Shown one piece after another: positions 1-11,175 of a stretch of 64,000 nucleotides of DNA. The notes below the pieces were generated by a model. That model was not told where the DNA came from, ran no database searches, and saw nothing but the letters and a program-made list of their open reading frames with translations. Position 1 is the stretch's first letter. Each line of letters starts with the position of its first letter. The position numbers were made by a program, and so were the translations under genes. This stretch comes from Cotesia glomerata (lineage: Eukaryota > Arthropoda > Insecta > Hymenoptera > Braconidae), in contig NC_058161.1 of NCBI RefSeq assembly GCF_020080835.1, positions 434,001-498,000 on the forward strand. Direction: 5' to 3'.

Positions 1-442
1 TCGAACCGGTCACCCTTGCCGTCGATCTTGGTCAGCGAGCTGGCGCTGAGCTTGTCGATGTCGATGACGTTCTCCTCGGAGCTGAACTTACTTGACAACT
101 GCTCCCAGTCCTTCTCATACCTGGGGCTCATAGATTCCGAGCGCTTGACAATTTCTCTGAGGTTGAGCTCCCCCTCGGGGCTCAGCAGCTTCGGAGACTC
201 GTAGAACCTCGGGTCCTGGTACTGGAGGTTCGTGTAGTCCCTGGCGGAGCGTTCGGTCAGTCTGGCCTCGCTGGTGGACCTTCTGTGGTCCTTGCGCTTC
301 CCCATGTCACTCACGGACTTCCTGAGCGGCGCCAGCTTTGTGGGGATTTTCGTCGGGGGGAGCTTTGATGGGGGCGGCTCCGTGGGGATCGTCGCCTCCT
401 CGTGGGATTCCAGATCCTTGGCGAATGTTTTCGAGTCATCGT
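1..442 (-). other. Cep164: Cep164 coding exon 3 (partial, basic/proline-rich linker)
   Basis: The minus-strand frame is open from the CCCACAG acceptor (exon base 442) to the window edge, about 147 codons. It reads DDSKTFAKDLESHEEA, then a T/P/K-rich stretch, SVSDMGKRKDHRRS, and later YEKDWEQLSSKFSSEEN. The composition is charged and disordered, with markedly higher GC than the flanking intron, which supports real coding sequence. A GTAAGT inside the exon (in LSSKF) could act as an alternative donor but the frame continues cleanly past it. Assignment to Cep164 rests on strand, phase and position rather than on residue similarity. Confidence 0.7.
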
Positions 443-2399
443 CTGTGGGCGAAATTCGGTTTTATCTCTAAACACATGCTCTGACGAATCCAATTACAGA
501 AAATAGGTCACTTGTTTAATTGATTAATCAGAATGTTTTATTAATTTAATTTGTCGTTAATTGATCTTTTGATAGTTAAAAATTGGATAATTGGATCCGT
601 TAGAATGACTCACATATAATTAATTTGGAGATTAGATCGGGCCAAAAAATTTTTTTTGAAAGTTTCAGCTTCTAATATTGATATTAAAAACTTCATTTTC
701 TTTTTTTTGAATGAATTTTTTTATTGAAACTTTGAAAAAATTTGAACAATATTTATTTAAAAAAAAAAATTAAATGGTCAACCAAAAAGATCTCAATAAA
801 TTAATTCCTTCAAACGTTATTCAGGATTAAAAATAAATTTTCAATTTTTTTTTGGCTTTTTATCTACTTTGAAATTTTATACAGCAAATAATTTTTGTTT
901 ATGGTTAAATTATCAAAATTTCTCAAACTTAATGATCTATTTAAATGAATTCTTCATTAAAAGTTCTTATTTGTATAAAATCTAATTGAAAAAAAAAATT
1001 GTCAATTTTTTTAGCCCAATCTATTGACCATATATGCTTCATATGTAATTTTATATGCATCAAGGTGCGACATGCCGTCCAATAAAACCATGAACTTGAA
1101 ACAAGTAATAAATAAAAAGATTACTTATATCTAATCATGCTATCTTAACGTGATTTATTGGAACAAGAAGATAAGAGCAGTACCAAGACTCTGCTGTCGG
1201 CTCTGAGAAGCTCTCGCCGTCTTGACGAGCTCCTTGTACTTTCCATCAAGGGGGTGTTCCCAGGTAGTGGTCCCCGTCGAGGCCTCGTAGTAGTACCAGG
1301 TCTCGAAGATCTCGTGGAAGCAAGGGCTCCAGCCTTTCGGCAAGGGTGCCATCAACCCTTCACGCGCAAGATCAAGGAGGTGTGGTTCCGTTATTGGGTT
1401 GATTCCAATACGCTTTGCGTAATCGATAACCTCTGCAACAAATCATCAATCTCAACTCCAGAAGATTTCTTCCCGAAAAGAAAATCTTACTTATTTAATT
1501 TAAGATTTTTTTCTCTTTAAAAAAGCATAAACATTTTTTATAATTAATTTTTTATTAAAAACAAAAATCTTACGTTATTTAATTAAAGATTTTTTTTTCT
1601 TCAAAAAGCGTAAACATTTTTTATAATTAATTTTTTATTAAAAAATCATGTATGAAAATTTTGTAATTACAAAACGCGGAAATAGAGCAATTACATAGTT
1701 CATTATTTAAGATTTAACAAGCCAAAATAGAGCTCCGAAAATTGGTGTGAATAAAGCGGAGATTAATTATTCGGTTGCATTTTCCGGCAGCTGAATAGCG
1801 ATCATTAAAAATTCTATCAAGGCTAGTTTGACAGGTGCTCACGGGCATGAGGATATAGGCATTGCATGGGGGTGTGGGTTGCTAGCCAGGCCAGCTGTCT
1901 CAGGGTGAGCTGTTCTACAATTCAAACGTCTTTTATTTTAAATTAAAACTTTATTCCTACATTTATAAAAACATAAAAATTTTAAAGACATAAATATTTT
2001 AAATAATAAATTTTATAAAAAGCAAACTTAAAGTATTTGGAAATAATAAAATAATAAAGGAATCAAGGGTCACAGCTACAGTATTTTGCCCGCAGTATAA
2101 ACTTATTGATTTTCCTACCGCGACATAAGGTCGTACCGTTGCGTAGATATCGTTATGTAAATAAACAAACGAATTAACAGTTAATAATTCAATTATTTTT
2201 CTACGAATAAATATATAGATAATTTTTATAAAAAAATTTTGCAAGAAACAAAAAAAGTCCATTTTTTTATCTACATTTAAATTATTTTTTAAATTAGTAA
2301 GGAAAATTGTGAAAACTCACCCTCATTGGAAGGGTGCGAGGCCTCGTCAAAGACCTCGCGACAGACGATAGTCGCTGCACTGTCCTGAGAAATACTCAT
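1..2399 (-). CDS. Cep164: Cep164-like centrosomal/ciliary protein, N-terminal part (partial at window edge)
   Basis: CEP164 is a centriolar distal-appendage protein that recruits TTBK2 and docks vesicles at the start of ciliogenesis. My model joins, on the minus strand, 2399-2321, 1432-about 1184 and 442-1, continuing off the left edge. The spliced N-terminus runs from MSISQDSA through VFDEASHPSNEEVIDYA and IGINPITEPHLLDLAREG to APLPKGWSPC. This follows the vertebrate CEP164 start closely: an acidic stretch, then an IGI(N/D)P-EPEL-like segment, AREG, and an APLPxxW WW domain. The WW domain has its first W in PKGW, the YYY core and the closing TTWEHP. Phases agree: exon 1 leaves one base, exon 2 supplies two, and exon 3 needs one base from exon 2. 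The third exon is rich in K, R, S, E and P, as expected for the disordered region after the WW domain. The long coiled-coil part of the family lies outside the window. Transcription is divergent from Vsx. Confidence 0.9.
443..1183 (-). other. Cep164 intron 2, AT-rich, no feature seen
   Basis: About 740 bp of AT-rich DNA with poly-A and poly-T runs lies between the WW exon and the next coding exon. I see no ORF, RNA gene or inverted repeat in it. Confidence 0.6.
1184..1432 (-). other. Cep164: Cep164 coding exon 2 (WW domain)
   Basis: The acceptor is TTGTTGCAG at 1433 and just above (minus strand). The exon encodes EVIDYAKRIGINPI, then LLDLAREG, then the WW domain (first W in KGW at about 1341, YYY core, last W in TTWEHP). 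It ends in the KYKELVKTARA segment equivalent to HYRSLV of vertebrate CEP164. The 3' boundary is uncertain. GTACTG after position 1184 has the right phase and is the better of two in-phase candidates; the other, after 1190, is GTCTTG. Neither is a strong donor, so the end may be a few codons off. Confidence 0.85.
1433..2320 (-). other. Cep164 intron 1
   Basis: The intron is 888 bp between GTGAGT at 2320 and the CAG ending at 1433. Besides a direct repeat at 1481-1646 it holds only AT-rich sequence and a slightly GC-richer patch at about 1720-1920. The ORF at 1999-2262 (minus) is compositionally intronic. Confidence 0.75.
1481..1646. repeat. Two-copy direct repeat, about 83 bp unit
   Basis: AAAATCTTAC opens two copies, at about 1481 and 1563. 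Each then runs through a poly-T stretch, CATAAACATTTTTTATAATT (second copy CGTAAAC) and TTTTTTATTAAAAA. It is a local tandem duplication inside Cep164 intron 1. Confidence 0.7.
2321..2399 (-). other. Cep164: Cep164 coding exon 1 (start codon exon)
   Basis: The exon is 79 nt. ATG is at 2399-2397, with A at -3, and encodes 26 residues plus one base. It ends at a strong donor, GTGAGT, read at 2320-2315 on the minus strand. Joining the last G to AG of the next exon gives the Glu of SNEEVIDYA, which restores the conserved CEP164 N-terminal alignment. It is too short to stand out as an ORF and was found through the family pattern plus the donor. Confidence 0.88.
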
Positions 2400-2968
2400 A
2401 ATTAAAAAAAAAAATAAAACAAAATTTACCACCAAATTTTCTTTAAGTTTGCGAGGATTTTTGTTTTATTAAAGCTCGCGGATTTTCCGGAGGAAGAACT
2501 TTTAATTTATAAGAGGCTGTCATGTTATCCGCGTATGTCTTCACTACGCGAGCTAAACCCTGATACGGTCAATGTTTAATTCAACTTCAAATGGAAGGAG
2601 AAATGCTACTGCAGTGCCGCAGCGGCAGAATAATAAATTATATGCTGAAAATTGTTTTATCTACGGCCGTAATCGCGCTCGCTGCGCTCGCGGGTAAAGT
2701 TGGGACTCTTTTTATTGGTACTTAGCAAGAGAAAGGTTGCGAGCAGCTTTAACGGTGGGAAGTAAAAAAAGGGATGAAATATTGTGGGGAAAAATCGAAA
2801 GATGGGGCTGAAAGTTTTGAAAAATTGAAAGCTAAAATATGAGAGGATATTTTAGGATAAAATTGTTAAATTTATTGAGAGGATTGGGAGGAAAATATTG
2901 AATTGTTGGTTTTAAATTTAAAATTTAGAGGTAGAATAATAATGAGGCGTACGATAGTGATATTATTA
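2400..2968. other. Cep164 upstream/promoter region, no clear core element
   Basis: The first 570 bp upstream of the Cep164 ATG holds GC-richer patches at about 2470-2760, including CGCG-containing words. This is the likely 5' UTR and promoter. I found no X-box (RFX site), TATA box or convincing Inr here, which is noteworthy for a ciliary gene but not conclusive. Confidence 0.4.
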
Positions 2969-3464
2969 TCCGAACAAAAACAGTTTCACTGTAAAAAAAT
3001 CGCGCCAAGTCCACGTTCATGAGACTATTAAGGAAAAAAAAATTTTTTTTTCTTTACAAAAAGATATAAAATAAAAAAATAAAAAAATCCAAGTAACCGA
3101 TATGATTGTATATGATTTTCGGAAATTAAAAAAAATTTTGTTGTAAATTTAAAAATTAAAAAAAAAATTTTGGAACGTATTTAGTGTGCGTGGTTGCAAA
3201 ATATTTTACTTTTAATGAAATTCATAAAATCTATTTACTAGAACTTTAAAAAAATTGAAATACACAATGACGCACACCAAGTACGTTCTAAAATTTTTTT
3301 TTTAACTTTTAAATTTACAACAAAATTTTTTTTAATTTCCGAAAATCATATACAATCATATACAGTCATATCGGTAAAGAAAAAAAAAATTTTTTTTTCC
3401 TTAATAGTCTCATGAACGTGGACTTGGCGCGATTTTTTTTACAGTGAAACTGTTTTTGTTCGGA
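2969..3464. mobile_element. Long hairpin MITE, about 496 bp, near-perfect terminal inverted repeats
   Basis: The left end reads TCCGAACAAAAACAGTTTCA and the right end is its reverse complement, finishing TGTTTTTGTTCGGA. The arms stay complementary inward through GCGCGATTTTTT, CTTGGCGCG, the TCATGAGACTATTAAGG block, the ATATGATTGTATATGATTTTC block and the TGTGCGT/ACGCACA block. Each arm is therefore well over 200 bp, with a short loop near 3200-3245. It has no coding capacity, so it is a non-autonomous foldback or MITE. No convincing target-site duplication is visible at the outer ends. It sits about 570 bp upstream of the Cep164 start codon. Confidence 0.85.
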
Positions 3465-6400
3465 TTTTAGTTTTTTTTGTAATTATAATAAAAATTTACA
3501 ATTGTTACCAACTTAAATCTCGCGTTGGCTGCATTTTTTATAGCAAACGATCCCCTTGAAGCTACAGTTTATGTAAAAATAATTCCAGCGCACCCTAGTG
3601 GGTGTGGATGCAAGCTGTAAAATGTATTTTTTTAACTGTAGTTTCCCATCTATTGGAGGATTATCATTATCATGCATTCTCGAATTATTTAGTCTGTGGC
3701 ATGTCACTTTTTACATCGAAAAAAAGTCAGGATCGAAATTTTTGAGCTTGCTATAGTTTGTGCAGATAAAATTTAATAATTTCAAGTAGATTAATTGTTA
3801 TAATTGAATATAATTAATCAATATCAGTAAAATAAAGTATGAATGACTGTTATAATATAAAATTTAGGAACGAGAAGAACCGTAGAATTAAATAAAGTTT
3901 TGCAACCTCGAAATACCGTTCTGCTTACAGTAAACACACTCGGTAGTCTGGCGCTCCGTTTACAACGGATTTGAACGGAACTTGGCGCAAGATTCTACCG
4001 AATCTGTGGATTTAAATATAAATATGGAAGGAGGAACAGAAGCTTGGTCGTTATGTCAAGTTATATTCTAAGGTTAACGACTTGAAATTCTCGGCAACAG
4101 CGTGAACATGAAAATTAAATGATAATGATATCCTTGACTGTGAACATAAACCCTCTAAAGTTGACGTGAGAATAACTTGCGAGCTTTGACGCAGTCCTTT
4201 ATTCTTTATTTTTCCATTCTGCTAAATTATATTCCTCGTTAACTGATCCACGGGTATTATAGTAAGCATCGAATATATGTGTGTTATTTTATTATATTTG
4301 TTTTGGTCCAACTCTTAATTCTGTTTAAATTATTCTATAAATAATTCTTAGCCCGGAGTAATGGCGCATTCCTTCGTTTATTATAATTACTCCGCCATAG
4401 TTTTAGCACAATAATTCAATAGGCATAAACATTCGCGCTCCCAGCAATTTTATATTTATATATTTTAATTTTAATTTTAATGTACACTTGGCATAAAAGC
4501 TCATTCTTGCTTTCTCTATTTTTATTATAATAATGATTTAGTTATATACAAATGCAGAAAATTTTAATGAAAAGCCTTTCTTCATAATCAAATTTACTCT
4601 CATTTTATTTTTTTAATTCCACACCTTTTTTTTTGTTTAATTATACTGGCATTTTCTTCACGGTGTAATTATTTATTTCATTTCATTTTAATATTTTTTA
4701 TTTCAATGTAATTATTTTTTTACTTTAATTTACAATCATTTTTAATAAATATAAATATTTATATTTAAGTTTTTAATAATAGTTTATTTAATTGGATAAC
4801 ATTCAAGAGATATTTTGCGTCGCAACAAAATATCAAATTGTCGGATAATTTTTTTCTAATCTAAGTTTATTAAATTTAATTCTCTAATTTATTAAATTAA
4901 TTATTAGTTTGGCTCTAATTTTCACATTTACTATTTTTTTGTAAATTTTCTTAGAAAAAAGAAATCCAATTTATTTAATATATTATAAAGTAACTAATAA
5001 AAATGTTAATAATTTTAAAAATAAACTTTTTTGTAAAATTAAAATAACAGATAAAAATATTATAAATTATCAAACAGAGGTTTAAATTTAATTAAATAAA
5101 CAATAATTGTTAATTTTTTAACAACATCAAATACAAAAAATAATTAAAAATCAATTGTTGTTTTTTTACTTATTAAAAAAAATTATTTAATGTGTAATTA
5201 CTTCATAATTATTTAAATAAACTAAATTAAATTTAATAAAGTCTTATCCTTACAATATTTTTTTAAAAAATAAATTATTAAAATTTTTTTGTGTTAAATA
5301 ACTCCAAAATAAACCATTTAAAAAATTTTTAAGAGTTTGATAATTTTAAATTAAATAAAATTATCAAAATAATTTTTCTTAGTTCCAGATTTTTTTTGTT
5401 TAATTAAATTAATTTTTTTAACATTGGACTTGTTGTTTAAAAATTAAATAAATAAATTAAATAAATAAATTAAACAAATAAATAAATAAATTAAATAGAT
5501 AGATTAAAATTTTTAAATTGAGTCCTAAATTTATTTATAAACCCAAAAAAGATTTTTTACGGGTAAAAATATTCTCAAACAATTTATAAAGCGACGATTC
5601 GCGGAAATGAGAAAAAATCAAAGATTATTTCGATGACAAATAACAAACTGACGTAACAGATTGAGCTTAATAGATGAACTTATTTATTTAATGAATAGAA
5701 TAACCGAACAAAGAGCGTAAGAAGGTAACAAGTCTGTAAAAAAATAACTATAAAAAAGAAAATCCGTTATATTGGTCCGCAGCGAGAGAAATAACACGTC
5801 CGTCGATAAACGTTTTGATGCTCCGGGACAATTCTATTGGTCGTTAGGCTCTCACTTGACTCGCCGGGGGTTCCCCTAATCAAAGTTAACAAAGTTACTA
5901 CGTTACCTTGTTAAATAAATGTGACACAGGCCAGAGCTCGGAGAGGAGAGACGAAAACACGAGGGGTGGCCTGAAAATTTATTTCTAAAAGCGACCAGCG
6001 ACCCACCCCTCGAAAGTGGGCCAACGAATGCTTTCACCAATCAAAATGGTGGCTTGTTAGGATTGTATAACACGCATATGACAGCATGACAATACCAGGG
6101 TCTGCATACCCCAAATCGGCAGTATGTGTGCCATTTTGTTTAATAAAAAATCATTTTATTTTATTCCATTTGATTTTTATATTCAGATAGACGTCACGTG
6201 TAATCACTGCACTGCCGCACGCATCATCACCTCCATTTATAATCTTTTTTTACATTTTTACATTTTTTCATCATCGTGTCAGAGGAAAATTAATTTCTGA
6301 GTGACAAAAATTCAATCCGTCTCTTCGCCGATAGGAAACTCGAGGAACATTTTTAATTACTCTTTTTCAGAGCTTCAGCTTAAGCTCTGCTGTTGTTGAA

Positions 6401-6837
6401 ACCGATAATTATTGTGTAAGTTATACCTGAGGATTACTGATTACTCTTTTTTTTTTTGTAAAAGAGAAGATAAAGCCAGTTTATTTGTAAAATTTTGAAG
6501 CATTATTTTTATTTTTCAAAGAAATATTATTTAAGTTTAAAGTTTAAAAGTAATCTATCAATATTTAAATTATTTTATTTATTTATTAAGTCTAAATTAT
6601 TATAAAATATAAATTGAATAATAATACAACAATAAAAAAATTAATTTCATTTAAAAAGCATTAATTTGTAATCAAAACAATTATTTCTAAAAGATATTTC
6701 ATTTAAAATCAAGCAGAAGAATTTTTTAATTAGAATTTTTCTTAGTTGGGATTAATTTAACTTAATTCAATAATTTTTCAACTATTTAATTAATAAATTA
6801 ATTCATGATTATTAAAATTTTTTATTATAATGTAATA
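3465..6837. other. Gene-free AT-rich stretch
   Basis: This is mostly A/T homopolymer-rich DNA. GC-richer islands occur at about 3880-4240 and 5760-6240. A run of TAAA/AAATAAAT repeats lies at about 5440-5500. No ORF has exon-like composition, and no RNA gene was recognised. Confidence 0.5.
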
Positions 6838-7205
6838 ATATTAGTATTAAATTAATTTACTCCAAAATAATTGAAACAATTTATTTAAAAAATTTAATAG
6901 TGATATTTTGGGTACTTGAAAATTAATTTTATTAATTTTGTATTAAATTTTGAAGACTTATTAGTCTTAAATTTGAATAAAACATTAATTACTTCTATTA
7001 AAAAATTATTTATTTTATAAAATTATCAGTATTAAATTAATTTACTCCAAAATAATTGAAACAATTTATTTAAAAAATTCGATAGTGATATTTTGTGTAC
7101 TTAAAAATTAATTTTATTAATTTTGTATTAAATTTTAAAGACTTCTTAGTCTTAAATTTGGATAAAACATTAATTACTTTTTTTAAAAAATTATTTATTT
7201 TATAA
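6838..7205. repeat. Two-copy tandem duplication, about 187 bp unit
   Basis: Both copies contain TTAATTTACTCCAAAATAAT, then AATAGTGATATTTTG or the variant GATAGTGATATTTTG, then GACTTATTAGTCTTAAATTT (second copy GACTTCTTAGTC). They begin near 6838 and 7025. Divergence is low, so the duplication is fairly recent. Confidence 0.8.
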
Positions 7206-8384
7206 AAAATAAATTATATATCTGTAAAATAATTTTACAATACAAAAAAATGTAAATTGGTGATGATACAATTAAAAAAATTAATTTTTTAAAGAAAAAT
7301 CTAAAAAATTTTCTTGATTTGGATTTTTTGAATGATATTAATAATTGATTTAAAAATAATATGCAAATAAATTTTGCGATATGAATTATTAAATTAAAAA
7401 TTGAAATTTTCTCCAATATTAATTTGTACTGAATTATTCGTAAAAATGAAAAAATGCATTTCTTTTGAAACAATTCTAAGAAAAGAACATTGACAAAAAA
7501 AAAAATTCTTTGTATTTCATTGCAAACAAGTAAAACAAAAAAAAAAAGTGGTCGGAAGTCGGAAAAGCGCCATTACGTCGGATGAAATTCCGCAAACGAC
7601 CGAATTACAAAAATTGCATAATCCGGAGATACTTTTTATTTAGCGGATTATACAGTAAATCCTCATTATAATTTTGATCTTTATCTCGGTCTGGATCTGA
7701 CCCCGCCCCCGAGATTCAGATAACGGGTTTTACCTGAATGCTGCAATTTACTGAATTTAAATAATGAAATTGTCGAGTTTTAGTGCCTTAAAATTCAACC
7801 CTCAAGAAATACCCCGTCGGTATTTTTTGTCACTCTCGAGCTTTAATATATTTTATGTCACTGAGTTCTATTGCGCACAAAGTGGATAATAATAGACCGA
7901 AAATAACAAATAATAAACATCTAGCCACAGATGTCTTCCACTCAAGATCTAATCAGGATATTCTATTCCGTGATGTTAAGTTCCGTTCAGCATATTAATA
8001 TAGTCAGATGAACTTCCAGATAGATTGACACAAGATCTACGATCTTTAGATACATATCGGCATCGCCGGTTGACACTAACGACTGCGTTAATATTGTGTA
8101 AGCCTGACGTAATATCTTTCGACTCATAGATAGGTTCGTTAGCCGGCATTAATTGCAATTGTTGTTAATAAATCAGTTAAATTCATAATTATTACTCATT
8201 TTTAACTTTTTTTAGGACGAATTTGTCTGAATTAAAAAAAAAAATTGACTTTAAATCGAATAAAATTATATTACATGATTAAATAAAACTGTTACATTTT
8301 TGTATTTGCCATTAGGCTTATTGCCTTGGCATATAAATTAAATAAATAAATAAATAAATAAAATTTAAGGGAAGAAAAATTACT
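7206..8384. other. Gene-free stretch with short TAAA microsatellite
   Basis: AT-rich DNA with a GC-richer patch at about 7540-8160. A short (AAAT)n microsatellite lies at about 8337-8363. Nothing coding is supported. Confidence 0.5.
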
Positions 8385-8760
8385 TTATTTAAAGAATTTA
8401 AGGTCAAAATTCTTCGAAATAATTTTTAAGAGTTTTTTCTCTCAATTCTAGTGAAAAAAAACTCTTAAATAAAATAAATTTATTCATATTAAGGAAAGTT
8501 TCTTAGTTTAAAATTTTATTGGCTTTATTTAAGATAAAAAAACTCTTTAAATAATTTTTTTATTTAAAAAAATTAACTTGATTAAAGGAAAAAATTCTTA
8601 AAATAATTTTTAAGAGTTTTTTCTGTCAATTTTAGTGAAAAAATTCTTAAATAAAGTAAATTTATTCATATTAAGAAAAATTTCTTAGTTTAAAATTTTT
8701 TTGGCTTTATTTAAGATAGAAAAACTCTTTAAAATAATTTTTTTATCAATAAAAAAAATA
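8385..8760. repeat. Two-copy tandem repeat, about 190 bp unit
   Basis: Two related units contain TTTTTAAGAGTTTTTTCT, then a CAATTCTAGTGAAAAAA-like segment at 8434 and its variant at 8628, then TTTATTCATATTAAG and CTTAGTTTAAAATTTT. Similar words recur in the MITE at 29529-29722 and near 33360-33760, so this may be a decayed member of that hairpin family. Confidence 0.6.
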
Positions 8761-10919
8761 ATACAATTAAAAAGAAAAATTCTTGGACCAAAAAAATTAT
8801 TTTTAAGAGTTTCTTTATTTTAAATTAACTAGAAAAATTTTTTAATCAAGTAAAATTTCTTCAGATTAAAAATAATTACTTAGTTTAATAATTTTCTTTC
8901 TATATTAAGCAAAAAAAAGCTCTAAATTAATTTTTTTACAACTAAAAATTAAGAAAAATTAATTGAGAAGAAGTTTTGTTCGTAAATCAATTTAATTTTT
9001 CTTTATTAAGCTCTTTAGACATAAATTAGTAAGGATTGTTCTTAAAAAAGTAATTTTTAATGCAATTTTCTTTCAAAATAACTAATTTTAACTTTTAGAA
9101 GAAAATTTGAAGCTTAAAGAGTAGTCTAGTCGATAATTTTTGATAAAAACAAAATTTAGAAGCGTTGAAAAAGCGCAATGTCGCCGGTTGCTCGCGAAGA
9201 ATAACTCTCGAGGGATGGGGGCTGAAGAATGAAATATATAATTCACTTGGCAACAATTCACAGCGGAGAATAATTGCGAGTTCCGCGACGTTGTTTGCCA
9301 CCAGAGCAAGAACCAGCGAAGGCACACCAGAGAACAGAGGAGGGTACGTACATGTTACTCATATCTCATACGTATGAATATTATGTAGAGGTTTTTTTGT
9401 GAGTTGTGGGTCTGAGAGAACAAGACAGTCCCGGGCAGTCACCGACGGAAAAAGCGAGAGGGTGAGATCCAATTAAAAATATTACACATTACCCTTAACG
9501 CTAAAATGTATTTACTGTTTAAAAGCGAGGGCTCGTTTTCGTTTAACGCCAAGATCAAACTCACGAGCATCTACAACACTGTACTAGTGTTTTAATATTT
9601 TAATTTAACAAAAGTTATTATTTATCCGAATTTTCATTTTTAACCCAACAATAATTTTTTATAAATTATATTATTGATAATTTTATTTTTTAGTCACTTT
9701 TTTGCCATTTTTCAATTTTAATCAATGCAGTAAAATTTCAAAATTTCAAAATTTAACTAAAAAATTAAAATATTAAAGCCACAAGAGGAAAATTTTACTT
9801 TAATTAATTGTAAGAACAATTTAAATTATTAAATAAAGTAAAATTTATTACTTTAAGAATTTTTTTACTTGATTAAAAATTAAATTCTTATTTAATAATT
9901 TTTATTTTTAAATTAATTCAATTTTTTTGATAAGACAAAATTAATATTTCTTTTTTTACATTTTTTTGTTTAAAATAAAAGAATTATTTAAATATTTCTC
10001 TAAAAAAATGTACTAATTGTTTATAGATAAAAATTTTAATTAATTGATTTAAAATAATTTTCTTCTTTAATTAAATTCATTTATAAAAATATATAAAATT
10101 TATTTTGGTCAATTTTTGTTAAAAAATTATAAATAAAATAAATTTTGAATATAGTAAAATTTTTAAAATTAATTGAAAAGAAAATCTTGATAAATAAAAG
10201 AAAATTAGTACCGTAATTGGAGTTTTATTTATAATTTAACGAGTGTAATGAAGGCGCTAACTGGATGACAAGACGATTAATTGGTCAGAGTAATTGATCA
10301 CTCGTAATTATTAAAAGTTCCGGGGATAGGAATATACAGGCCGCTGGAGTCCTCAAAGAAACCGTGGACAGCTTTTTCATCCGAATTTGAATCATCGAAT
10401 GAAAAGACCGGATTATACTCGTCCGATAAGGATTAAATAGAGGTCTATATATATACATATATATAGTGAGCACTCGATCCGGAGCTCGCCGATAATCAAG
10501 ACGGCAAGACTTCCAAGAAAATGGCTCGTCAACGAGACCATTCACTGATTATTAAAACGGAATTAGGAAGCTAATGTCAAGTACTAAAATCTCCTTGGAC
10601 CTTATTATTTCTGTGCTATCGTATTATTTCACAGCGCGGAAATTAATCCCTATTAGTTAAAACAATTTATAATAAAAATTGATGAAGTGTTGCAAAAATT
10701 TTTAGAATAAATTAATTAATTTATTTGTTTTAAAACTAAATTAGAATTTTTTTATCTTAAATAATGACAAAAAATCTCTTTATTAAAAGAAAATCATCCA
10801 AAATTTCTTAATTAAGAAAAATTTATTCAAAATTTGTTAATTAAAGAATTTTTATAACTTAATCTTTAATATTTTAATTTTTAAAAAATTATTTGAATTA
10901 AAAGAAGACTTTTTGTGTA
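8761..10919. other. Gene-free stretch
   Basis: AT-rich DNA with GC-richer islands at about 9160-9570 and 10200-10560. Small overlapping ORFs on both strands within these islands lack family resemblance and mutually overlap, as chance ORFs do. Confidence 0.45.
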
Positions 10920-11175
10920 AAAAATAAAATTTTTTTTGAAGAATTTTGCTGTCTTCAATTAAGCAAAAAAATCTCCTAATTATATGAAATTTATTCAAAA
11001 TTTCTTAATTAATTTAAATTTATTTAAAATTTCTTAATTAAAAAATTTTTTTGCTTAATTAAAAACAGCAAAATTCTTCAAAAAAAATTTTCTTTTTAAT
11101 CAAATAATTTTTTAAATATTAAATATTAATAATATTTTTTTTTTTTTATTTAATATTTAATATTAATTTTTTAAA
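10920..11175. repeat. Two adjacent AT-rich palindromes
   Basis: The first palindrome spans about 10928-11092. GAAGAATTTTGCTG on the left matches CAGCAAAATTCTTC on the right, and internal TTAAGCAAAAAAAT pairs with TTTTTTTGCTTAA. The second, about 11108-11175, has TTTTTTAAATATTAAATATT answered by AATATTTAATATTAATTTTT around a T-run. Both can fold into hairpins. No terminal duplication is recognised. Confidence 0.6.

Noticed and set aside
1158..1520. 120-codon plus-strand ORF across the Cep164 WW exon
   Set aside because: Antisense shadow of the minus-strand WW-domain exon.
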